A program made the position numbers and the translations under genes. From contig CALGTU010000158.1 of the NCBI GenBank assembly GCA_937901465.1, positions 1 to 11,708 on the forward strand: 11,708 bases of DNA, written 5' to 3'. The stretch comes from an uncultured Clostridia bacterium. GTDB lineage: Bacteria; Bacillota; Clostridia; Oscillospirales; Ruminococcaceae. Positions within the stretch are counted from its first letter, which is position 1. Each line of letters opens with the position of its first letter. The notes under the pieces are model-generated. The model was not told the DNA's origin and did no database searches. It was given only the letters and a program-made list of their open reading frames with translations. This document shows positions 5,153 through 11,708 of this stretch, in pieces.

Positions 5153-6831
5153 TCGATTTTAAGGATTTCAGAGCAGTTTTCGAGAGCGAGTCTTACAGCT
5201 TCGCAGAGTGAAAGACGAGCAGCCTTGATTGCGTCTTCTTCGCCCTTAACATGACAAGCGGCATAGAACTTGTGGAAAAGTGTTGCAAGTTCCATACTGT
5301 ATCTTGTGATTCTTGCGGGGTCGTAAGCCTTTGCCGATTCATCGATTTCGTTGGGGAGCGCTGCAAGATGACGAATAAGTTCTTTTTCTTCTGTTTTAGA
5401 AAGGATTGTGAAATCAGAGCCCTTTTCAGCGGGAACAGCTCCCTCTTCCTTAAGATTGCGGAGAATTGAGCAGATTCTTGCGTGAGCATACTGAACATAG
5501 TAAACGGGGTTCTGTGATGACTGTTCAACCGCGAGAGTGAGGTCGAAATCAAAATGAGAATTAGCCTCACGGAGATTGAAGAAGAATCTTGCTGCGTCGA
5601 TAGGAATTTCTTCTAAAAGGTCTGAAAGTGTGATTGACTTTCCTGAACGCTTTGAGAGCTTTGCTACTTCGCCGTTTCTCATAAGACGAACCATCTGCAT
5701 AAGAACAACATCAAGCTTATCGGGATTTACATCAAGGTCAGCCATAGCGCCTTTGAGTCTTGCAACGTGACCGTGGTGGTCAGCACCCCATACGTCGATA
5801 ACCTTGTCGAAACCTCTTTCAACGAACTTGTTGTAGTGGTAAGCGATGTCTGCTGCGAAATATGTAGGAATACCGTTTGTTCTTACGAGAACATCGTCTA
5901 CAACTTCATCATCATTTTCTCTTGCAACCTTGTTTGAACAGTAAAGAACAGCGCCGTCCTTTTCATAAGCAAGTCCTTTTTCTTTAAGCTTTTCAACAAC
6001 TTCCATAACCTTTCCCGAGTTATGAAGTCCGCTTTCTAAAAACCATACATCATAGAAGATGCGGTATTTTTCAAGGTCTGATTTGAGTTTTGCGATATTT
6101 AATGGAAGTGCATAATCAACGAGAGCTTTTCTTCTGTCAGCACTTTCAGCTTCAACAAATTTATCGCCGTTGATTTCAGCAAAAGCCTTTGCGTGTTCTA
6201 TAATGTCGTCACCCTTATAAGCGTCTTCGGGGAGCTCGATACCATCTTTATAAAGCTGTAAATAGCGTACTTCGAGAGAGGTTGCGAATTTTTCAATCTG
6301 GTTGCCCGCATCGTTTACATAGAATTCTCTTGTAACATCAAAGCCTGCCCAGTCGAGAACAGACGCAAGACAGTCACCTATTGCACCGCCTCTTGCGTTA
6401 CCGATATGCATAGGGCCTGTAGGGTTAGCAGAAACAAATTCTACCATAACTTTCTTGTTTTCGCCGAGATTTGTTCTTCCGTAAGAATTTCCTTCTGAAA
6501 GAACAGTATCTATAACAACAGAATACCACTTATCAGCGAGGAAGAAGTTTATAAATCCTGGTCCTGCAACTTCATATTTTGAGAAGAAACTTCCTTCTAA
6601 ATAAACCTTTTCTGAAATAACTTCAGCGATTTTGCGGGGCGGAAGTTTAAATGCCTTTGCACAGACCATAGCAACGTTTGTTGCAAAGTCACCATGTGAA
6701 CGGTCAGCGGGGATTTCAATGTTGAATGAGGGAATGGGTTCTGCGGGAAGTTCTCCTGATGCAACGCCTTCACCGAGTGCGTTTAATATAATCTGGCGGA
6801 GTTCGTCCTGAGAATTCTTGATTAAGTTCAT
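5134..6831 (-). CDS. argS: Arginyl-tRNA synthetase
   Basis: A class I aminoacyl-tRNA synthetase of 565 residues that attaches arginine to tRNA-Arg in the cytosol. Domains in order: an N-terminal tRNA-recognition (Add-1) domain at ~5-100 (DRSHGDFATNVAM at 43-55); the catalytic Rossmann core with the HIGH-type motif SANPTGPMHIGNARGG (134-149); WGADHHGH (348-355); the KMSKS-type motif KLSKRSGKSITL (391-402); and a DALR anticodon-binding domain at ~445-565 with the conserved NPVYYVQYAHAR (441-452). The C-terminus ends at Met in the usual way, so it is full length. The ATG at 6831 is preceded by AAAGGAG with a 9-nt gap. It is the last gene of the aspS operon, 15 nt after the DUF1934 gene, a pairing also found in Bacillus (ywiB-argS). 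No T-box leader is visible in front of it. Confidence 0.97.
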   Translation of the reverse strand: MNLIKNSQDELRQIILNALGEGVASGELPAEPIPSFNIEIPADRSHGDFATNVAMVCAKAFKLPPRKIAEVISEKVYLEGSFFSKYEVAGPGFINFFLADKWYSVVIDTVLSEGNSYGRTNLGENKKVMVEFVSANPTGPMHIGNARGGAIGDCLASVLDWAGFDVTREFYVNDAGNQIEKFATSLEVRYLQLYKDGIELPEDAYKGDDIIEHAKAFAEINGDKFVEAESADRRKALVDYALPLNIAKLKSDLEKYRIFYDVWFLESGLHNSGKVMEVVEKLKEKGLAYEKDGAVLYCSNKVARENDDEVVDDVLVRTNGIPTYFAADIAYHYNKFVERGFDKVIDVWGADHHGHVARLKGAMADLDVNPDKLDVVLMQMVRLMRNGEVAKLSKRSGKSITLSDLLEEIPIDAARFFFNLREANSHFDFDLTLAVEQSSQNPVYYVQYAHARICSILRNLKEEGAVPAEKGSDFTILSKTEEKELIRHLAALPNEIDESAKAYDPARITRYSMELATLFHKFYAACHVKGEEDAIKAARLSLCEAVRLALENCSEILKIDCPDKM

Positions 6832-6846
6832 TTTTTTCTGCTCCTT

Positions 6847-7260
6847 TTATATAGTCAAGAAAATTTCGTTATCTGAAATATAACTTGAATTTATGTCAAC
6901 TGTGTATTTAAGATAAAGTCGTCCGCCGTCTTCATCGAGTGTGTTTTCGATTTTGTGAGCGTAGATGCCGACTGTAAAATCTCCGAAAGGAGTTCCGTAA
7001 TGACAATGATGCTTTGTTCCGGGTTCTATTATGAGTGTTGAATTATTAGCACCCTGGCGCTGTATATCAACTATATCGTTTCCTTTACAGGTAACGGTTG
7101 TTTTTGAGCCTTCAAAACCCGTTGCTTCGCTTTCTTCATAACTGACAACAACACCATCGGCTGTTTTTTCTAAAGTTCCCGATGTTATGAGTTCGGTTTC
7201 AGAGCGTTCTTTACCGATATACTGAACGCTTGTCATTGTGAGAAGTATATCTTTTTTCAT
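6847..7260 (-). CDS. DUF1934 (YwiB-like) beta-barrel protein
   Basis: A 137-residue protein of the DUF1934 family, small cytosolic calycin-like beta-barrels of unknown function often encoded directly upstream of argS in Firmicutes (ywiB in Bacillus). Visible family features are the start VQYIGKERSETEL (12-24), YEESEATGFEGSKTTVT (41-57), the central HYGTPFGDFTVGIYA (87-101) and the terminal LKYTVDINSSYISDNEIFL. There is no signal peptide, membrane segment or Cys cluster. An ATG start with an upstream AGGAG sits 11 nt after the ddl-like gene, and argS starts 15 nt downstream, so all three are co-transcribed. A ligand for the barrel is not known. Family assignment is confident, function is not. 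Confidence 0.85.
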   Translation of the reverse strand: MKKDILLTMTSVQYIGKERSETELITSGTLEKTADGVVVSYEESEATGFEGSKTTVTCKGNDIVDIQRQGANNSTLIIEPGTKHHCHYGTPFGDFTVGIYAHKIENTLDEDGGRLYLKYTVDINSSYISDNEIFLTI

Positions 7261-7271
7261 AAAATCTCCTG

Positions 7272-8345
7272 TTAGTCGGTTGTTATATCTGCTCTTTCAA
7301 GAGCGAGTGAAATGAGTTTATCCAGAAGCTCGGGAAGAGTAATTCCAAGTTCTTTCATAAGTCTTGGATAAAGGCTTATGTTGGACATACGAGGGAGTGT
7401 ATTTATCTCACCGAAAGTAATCTCACCCGTAGGTGAAAGGAAGAAACTTGTCATGGCAAATCCACAGCAATCGAGTGATGTGAAGACTTTAACAGCCATG
7501 TTTCTTATTGCCTTTTCAGATGTTTCATCGATTTCGGCGGGTGCTATAAGTCTTGTTGAACCTAAAACATATTTTGCATCATAGTTATAGAAATCACCAT
7601 CGAATGTAACTTCGCCGACGGGTGATGATAAAGGCTTATCCGAACCGAAAACGGCACATTCAAGTTCTCTGCCTGTAAGGCATTCTTCTATTATAACCTT
7701 ATTGTCGTGTGCAAAAGCAAGTTTTATTCCGTTTGAAAGACCTTCAGCATCATAAGCCTTTGAAACACCGAGTGATGATCCACCGCAAGCAGGTTTTACA
7801 AAAACGGGGAAACCAAGGCGCGATGCAACTTCTGATGAAATATCGTCCATACGCTTAAGGTCGGGTCTTGAAACGACAATTCTTCTCGGTGTAGGAATAC
7901 CGTTTGCTTCTAAAATCGTGTTTGCGATATCCTTATCCATACAGTTTGCTGATGCGGGAATTCCGCTTCCTACATAAGGGATACCCGACATTTCACAAAG
8001 CCCTTCGATAGCACCGTCTGTTCCGTTTCTTCCGAATAAAACGGGGAATATAACATCAACTTTTTTGATAGCCGAGTCTTCGCCCAAAAGGATAAATCCG
8101 TTGTGGATAGGGTCGGGGCTTAAAACTGCGGGTGTGCAATCGGGGTGACTTTCCCAACGGCTTGTTGTGAGAAGTGAAACATCGCCGGGGTAATAAAGCC
8201 ATCTTCCTTTTTTGGTAATCCCTACTGCGATAACTTCATATTTATCTTCGGGGATATTTTTTATGATATTTGTCGCCGATGACAAAGATGCATCGTGTTC
8301 GGGAGATGTTCCCCCGAAAATAACGGCAACCTTTATTCTTGACAA
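7272..8345 (-). CDS. ddl: Divergent D-alanine--D-alanine ligase homologue with altered catalytic residues
   Basis: A 357-residue ATP-grasp protein. Canonical Ddl joins two D-Ala for peptidoglycan precursors in the cytosol. Retained features: the N-terminal SPEHDASL with Glu16; CMDKDIA (135-141); FVKPACGGSSLGVSK with Lys184 and Ser190-191; the EECLTGRELEC ATP-grasp segment (220-230); the Ddl-type omega-loop FYNYDAKY with Tyr259, which favours D-Ala rather than D-lactate; and EIN at 313-315. Substituted features, by gapless alignment to remembered DdlB motifs: the HGxxGEDG motif is FGRNGTDG (104-111); the Arg-x-Asp pair (R255/D257 in E. coli DdlB) is Met298-Thr-Ser300; and the Gly after NTxP (G276) is Arg319. 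The frame is intact and of normal length. The start is TTG at 8345, with AGGAG 10 nt upstream; no in-frame ATG fits. It may be a low-activity, altered-specificity or non-catalytic paralogue. Confidence 0.83.
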   Translation of the reverse strand: MSRIKVAVIFGGTSPEHDASLSSATNIIKNIPEDKYEVIAVGITKKGRWLYYPGDVSLLTTSRWESHPDCTPAVLSPDPIHNGFILLGEDSAIKKVDVIFPVLFGRNGTDGAIEGLCEMSGIPYVGSGIPASANCMDKDIANTILEANGIPTPRRIVVSRPDLKRMDDISSEVASRLGFPVFVKPACGGSSLGVSKAYDAEGLSNGIKLAFAHDNKVIIEECLTGRELECAVFGSDKPLSSPVGEVTFDGDFYNYDAKYVLGSTRLIAPAEIDETSEKAIRNMAVKVFTSLDCCGFAMTSFFLSPTGEITFGEINTLPRMSNISLYPRLMKELGITLPELLDKLISLALERADITTD

Positions 8346-8372
8346 AATACAACAACTCCTTTTGTATGAGTA

Positions 8373-10154
8373 TTATTCGTCGTCTTTCTTTACAACGGCA
8401 ATGCCCAAAGCGTCAAGACTTTCCTTGTCAACTTCAGCGGGGCAAGCCGACATAAGTTCTGATGCGTTCTGAACCTTGGGGAATGCTGTTACATCACGAA
8501 GACTGTCAGCACCGCACATAATCATGGCAAGTCTGTCAAGACCTATACCCATTCCGCCATGAGGAGCGGCACCATAACGGTAAGCGTCAACGAGGAAGCC
8601 GAATTTCTTTTCGATTTCTTCATCAGTAAGACCTAACGCTCTGAACATTCTCTGCTGAAGTTCAAAATCAGTGATTCTTATTGAACCTGATGAAAGTTCA
8701 ACGCCGTTTAAAACAAGGTCATAAGCCTTTGCTTTTACTTTGCCCGGGTCTGTATCAAGGTATTCCAAGCATTCATCCATAGGCATTGTAAATGGGTGAT
8801 GCATAGCGTCCCAATGTTTTGTTTCTTCATTCCATTCAAAGAATGGGAATTCTGTTATCCATAAGAAATTAAACTGGTCTTCGGGAATGATGTCAAGCTG
8901 TTTAGCAACTTTAAGACGTAAAGCACCGAGTGTTGAAAGAACAGTTGAATTTTTATCTGCAACAATAAGGATAACGTCGCCCTTTTCAGCACCGAGTCTT
9001 TCATAGATAGCAGAAAGTTCTTCTTCTTTCATGAATTTTGCAAAAGAACAAGCGGGTGCGTCGTCAACCCATCTTACATATGCAAGGCCCTTGGCACCAA
9101 TGCCCTTTGCATGTTCTGTTAATTTATCGATTTCTTTTCTTGTAAGAACTGATGCTCCGTTTTTAGCAACGATAGCACGAACGCTTCCGCCGTTTTCGAT
9201 AGCAGATGTGAATACAGAGAATTCACAAGTCTTCACAATATCTGAAATATCCTGAATCTCCATTTCAAATCTTGTATCGGGCTTATCTGAACCAAAACGG
9301 TTCATAGCGTCTTCATAAGTATAACGAGGAAGAGGAACTTTTATTTCTTTTCCTAAAACATCATTGAACACACGGCTTACAAAGCCTTCAGCCATCTGCA
9401 TAACATCTTCAACATCAACGAAAGACATTTCAAGGTCGATCTGAGTGAATTCAGGCTGACGGTCAGCACGTAAATCTTCGTCTCTGAAACATCTTGCAAG
9501 CTGAATGTAGCGGTCAAATCCCGAAATCATAAGAAGCTGCTTATAGATCTGTGGTGACTGTGGAAGAGCATAGAACTTTCCGTTATGAACTCTTGAGGGA
9601 ACAAGATAGTCTCTAGCTCCTTCGGGAGTAGATTTGATCATCATAGGTGTTTCTATTTCGATAAACCCGTTTTCATAGAAATAATCTCTTGCAACCTTTG
9701 CGATTTTAGAACGTGTCATGATGTTGTTCTGTAAAGGTGTTCTTCGAAGGTCGAGATATCTGTATTTAAGACGAAGTTCTTCGTTTGTATTTGAGTTGTC
9801 AACAATTTCAAAGGGAGTTGTTTCTGCCTTTGCGAGAACGCGGAGGTCGTCAACGAAAATTTCAACATGTCCTGTAGGGATTTTGTCATTCTTGCTTTCT
9901 CTTTCTCTTACAACACCCTTTGCCATAAGAACATATTCAGAATGGCAATCTGCTGCTTTTTCAAAAACAGCCTTGTCTGTTGTTTCGTTGAATGTAAGCT
10001 GAACAACGCCTGTTCTGTCGCGGAGAACTATAAAAATAATTCCGCCCTTGTTTCTTACTGTATCGACATATCCGCCGACAGTAACTGTTTCGCCCGCGGT
10101 AACAACTTCACCGCAGTAATGTGTTCTTTTAAGACCTTTCATATTGTCTGCCAT
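8373..10154 (-). CDS. aspS: Aspartyl-tRNA synthetase (bacterial type)
   Basis: A class II aminoacyl-tRNA synthetase of 593 residues that charges tRNA-Asp. It has an N-terminal OB-fold anticodon-binding domain (~8-110, with VGGYVDTVRNKGGIIFIVLRD-like strands). Motif 1 lies around 150-175 (FIEIETPMM). The substrate-loop segment LPQSPQIYKQ is at 197-206 and motif 2, FRDEDLRADRQPEFTQID, at 223-240. A GAD insertion domain, typical of bacterial AspRS, spans ~300-420. HHPFTMP follows at 452-458 and motif 3, GGMGIGLDRLAM, at 533-544. All look intact. From sequence alone I cannot say whether it is Asp-specific or also charges tRNA-Asn. The ATG at 10154 is preceded by AGGAGAGA. It is the first translation gene of aspS-ddl-DUF1934-argS, with a 27-nt gap to the ddl-like gene. 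The 56-nt upstream gap has no T-box and no clear promoter, so it may be read from the DUF3592 genes. Confidence 0.97.
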   Translation of the reverse strand: MADNMKGLKRTHYCGEVVTAGETVTVGGYVDTVRNKGGIIFIVLRDRTGVVQLTFNETTDKAVFEKAADCHSEYVLMAKGVVRERESKNDKIPTGHVEIFVDDLRVLAKAETTPFEIVDNSNTNEELRLKYRYLDLRRTPLQNNIMTRSKIAKVARDYFYENGFIEIETPMMIKSTPEGARDYLVPSRVHNGKFYALPQSPQIYKQLLMISGFDRYIQLARCFRDEDLRADRQPEFTQIDLEMSFVDVEDVMQMAEGFVSRVFNDVLGKEIKVPLPRYTYEDAMNRFGSDKPDTRFEMEIQDISDIVKTCEFSVFTSAIENGGSVRAIVAKNGASVLTRKEIDKLTEHAKGIGAKGLAYVRWVDDAPACSFAKFMKEEELSAIYERLGAEKGDVILIVADKNSTVLSTLGALRLKVAKQLDIIPEDQFNFLWITEFPFFEWNEETKHWDAMHHPFTMPMDECLEYLDTDPGKVKAKAYDLVLNGVELSSGSIRITDFELQQRMFRALGLTDEEIEKKFGFLVDAYRYGAAPHGGMGIGLDRLAMIMCGADSLRDVTAFPKVQNASELMSACPAEVDKESLDALGIAVVKKDDE

Positions 10155-10210
10155 AATAAATCTCTCCTGTAATGTTTTTGCTGTTATTTATTCTTCGGCA
10201 AATAAGCCGT

Positions 10211-10723
10211 TTACATACTGTCTTTAAGTGCTTTATATGATTTTGTGCATTTTATAGCTATTACAATTCCTAAAACGAGCGTGAAAATTCCGAAAACGAC
10301 TATGCCTATTCCGATAGCTGTGAAAGAAGAAGATACAATCTCTGAATTCTTTTCATATACTATTTCTTCGGGGTTATCAGGGTTATAGAGAATATTTACT
10401 TTCTGACCGTTATACAAATCAGAGTTATAGTAGTTGAGTTCGGTATTGTATGTTCTGCCGTCAATATCGAATTCAATATATACATGCCAGTCGTGGTCTG
10501 TGTATGCTCCACCTATCGAGTCTTTAACACGGACCATATTGACTATCGTTGCTTCTGTCGGAAGAAATGTTTCTTTCTTTGCTGCTTCTGATTCAGAAAT
10601 ACTATTTGAGAGGTTTACAAAAATAATACCCACAAGAATTGTTATCAGTGAAGCAACGGCAAGTATTATACCAAAAACTATACCGACGATTTTTCCCTTT
10701 TTCAAAGTTTCCATATCATTCAT
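10211..10723 (-). CDS. DUF3592 membrane protein (downstream copy of tandem pair)
   Basis: A 170-residue protein with two transmembrane segments (about 12-38 and 132-158) flanking an extracytoplasmic beta-rich domain. The domain carries DUF3592 features: LPTEATIVNMV (54-64), WHVYIEFDIDGRTY (79-92), SDLYNGQKVNILYNPDNPEEIVY (101-123). The function of DUF3592 proteins is not established. The next upstream gene is a clear paralogue with the same topology and the same LPT, SDxYxGxK and NPxxI positions, so this is a tandem duplication. The ATG at 10723 is preceded by AGGAGG at good spacing; a second ATG lies at codon 4. It is 15 nt downstream of the paralogue and 56 nt upstream of aspS. Confidence 0.75.
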   Translation of the reverse strand: MNDMETLKKGKIVGIVFGIILAVASLITILVGIIFVNLSNSISESEAAKKETFLPTEATIVNMVRVKDSIGGAYTDHDWHVYIEFDIDGRTYNTELNYYNSDLYNGQKVNILYNPDNPEEIVYEKNSEIVSSSFTAIGIGIVVFGIFTLVLGIVIAIKCTKSYKALKDSM

Positions 10724-10738
10724 AACAAAATCCTCCTG

Positions 10739-11305
10739 TTATTCTATACCTTCGCCGAGTCCGCCGTAGCGGTCGTCGTCTCTTTTATACATGTCGCTGT
10801 AATCAGCGGCTTTCATTTCATCGACCATAGAAACCTGTGCTTTTGCTTTTTTGTTGCATTTCGCTATTATAACGATTCCTATGATGAACGGAATAAGTCC
10901 CGAAACGGTAAGAACTATGCCTACAATCAAGAAAATGGTTGTAAACATTCTCATTCCTTCAAGATATGTTATATCGGAAGGATTTTCGGGGTCATAATAG
11001 ATTTCAATCTTCTTACCTTCATACATATCTGATGAATACATATCGAGTTTTGAGGTGAGAACTTTTCCGTCAACCAGATAATTTACATAAGCGTCGCTTG
11101 AATCAGAAGAACTTCTTATTTCCGAAATTATCGCTTTTGTCGGGAGATAGTTTTCGGCGTGTGATTTGTTAATCTCTAAAAAAACGGCTGAAATTATCAG
11201 AAAAATAATTCCTACAAAAAGAAATATCCCCGAAAACACCATAAGCGCTATCCCGACAATTGAGCCTGCAACCTTTATGCCGTTATTGTTTTTAGAAGTT
11301 TCCAT
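10739..11305 (-). CDS. DUF3592 membrane protein (upstream copy of tandem pair)
   Basis: A 188-residue protein with two transmembrane segments (about 12-43 and 119-149) around an external domain with LPTKAIISEI (54-63), VNYLVDGKVLTSKL (74-87), SSDMYEGKKIEIYYDPENPSDITY (91-114). It is the same fold and topology as the following gene. It differs by a 35-residue C-terminal cytosolic tail that is charged and ends in a Gly/Asp/Glu-rich stretch, which the paralogue lacks. The ATG is preceded by AAGGAG. It is 21 nt downstream of the YhfC-like gene and belongs to the same unit. The role is unknown; membrane location is inferred from hydrophobicity. Confidence 0.75.
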   Translation of the reverse strand: METSKNNNGIKVAGSIVGIALMVFSGIFLFVGIIFLIISAVFLEINKSHAENYLPTKAIISEIRSSSDSSDAYVNYLVDGKVLTSKLDMYSSDMYEGKKIEIYYDPENPSDITYLEGMRMFTTIFLIVGIVLTVSGLIPFIIGIVIIAKCNKKAKAQVSMVDEMKAADYSDMYKRDDDRYGGLGEGIE

Positions 11306-11326
11306 AACAAATTTCTCCTTTTGTTA

Positions 11327-11708
11327 TTATGAATTCAAGGCCTTTTCTGATTTATACTGTTTTATGAGATAAATTATCCCGATAATCGCCGAAACAACAA
11401 ATATGCCTTCTATGATAAAGATATTTCCGATAGCAATAGTTGAATTTGAAAGTGTGTGAAGAAGAACGGCTGTTATATAATACTGTATTGTCTTTCCTTC
11501 TCTTTTTCCCTTGAAGATGAGATACGAGGCAAAGACATGGAATGTTATTGATGATGCTCTTTCAAGTATTCCGAGAATGAATGTATAAGGCTTAGCACCG
11601 CAAAGAGCCATCAGGGTGGGAGTAATAGTCATTCTGTCAACGGGGGACATTGTTTTCAGTATTTCTGAAAATGCTCCCGAATTTATCATTATTATAACGA
11701 TAAGATTT
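11327..11708 (-). CDS. YhfC-like intramembrane protease family protein, C-terminal part (5' end outside window)
   Basis: The frame is open to the right-hand edge, so the gene continues outside; 126 residues are visible. A Met codon at 11689 is in frame, but the hydrophobic sequence continues upstream (NLIVII), and I do not take it as the start. The fragment has three to four membrane segments. Its pattern is LERASSITFHVFAS followed by a basic loop (KGKREGK) and AVLLHTLSNS, resembling the ER...FH and HxxxN/D helices of YhfC family (DUF2324) intramembrane proteases. The residues near 11537-11539 (His) and 11456-11458 (His) would be candidate metal ligands. Homology is recognised from these short motifs only, so the family call is moderate and the substrate unknown. 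The tandem DUF3592 genes follow directly. Confidence 0.6.
   Translation of the reverse strand, partial: NLIVIIMINSGAFSEILKTMSPVDRMTITPTLMALCGAKPYTFILGILERASSITFHVFASYLIFKGKREGKTIQYYITAVLLHTLSNSTIAIGNIFIIEGIFVVSAIIGIIYLIKQYKSEKALNS

Noticed and set aside
5193..5570. Second minus-strand open frame inside argS
   Set aside because: It is an out-of-frame shadow of argS; the argS frame has all family motifs.
10196..10209. CGGC/GCCG hairpin between the DUF3592 gene and aspS as a terminator
   Set aside because: Only a 4-bp stem, and on the minus strand it is followed by AAGAATAAA rather than a T-run.
10155..10210. T-box or other riboswitch before aspS
   Set aside because: The gap is only 56 nt, far too short for a T-box, and no AGGGTGGNACCGCG-like box is present.

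Overview
The window looks like a chromosomal segment of a low-to-medium-GC Gram-positive bacterium, most likely a gut-type Clostridia member. The evidence is AGGAGG-type ribosome binding sites, TTG starts, sigma-A promoters with extended -10 elements, a ymdB-spoVS gene pair, a DUF1934-argS pair and a Lit/DUF1461 membrane protein. All genes use the standard code and none looks newly acquired. I see no transposase, phage gene, CRISPR array, rRNA or tRNA.

Layout from left to right. (1) 1-777: the C-terminal 258 residues of enolase on the plus strand, ending inside a hairpin terminator shared with the convergent gene. (2) 791-2461, minus: a family-2 glycosyltransferase with a long helical TPR-like tail. 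(3) 2494-2573: two back-to-back sigma-A-like promoters. (4) 2623-3186, plus: a small putative zinc metalloprotease (HEQEH motif plus two CxxC pairs) with its own terminator. (5) 3251-4923, plus: a compact operon of a Lit-like lipoprotein transacylase, the YmdB phosphodiesterase and SpoVS, closed by a strong terminator at 5045-5085. An approximately 104-bp element of concentric inverted repeats lies between spoVS and that terminator. (6) 5134-10154, minus: the operon aspS - ddl-like - DUF1934 - argS, with gaps of 11-27 nt. (7) 10211-11708, minus: a YhfC-like membrane protein cut by the window edge, then two tandem DUF3592 membrane proteins. These sit close upstream of aspS and may be co-transcribed with it.

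Functionally this is mostly core metabolism: glycolysis, Asp and Arg tRNA charging, envelope synthesis and lipoprotein modification, and post-exponential or sporulation regulation. The most notable point is the D-Ala-D-Ala ligase homologue. It keeps the ATP-grasp scaffold and substrate-side residues, but several normally invariant catalytic positions are substituted. Other points worth checking are the concentric inverted-repeat element after spoVS, the Lit-ymdB-spoVS linkage, the HEQEH/CxxC protein, and a terminator lying directly on the ribosome binding site of the lit-like gene.
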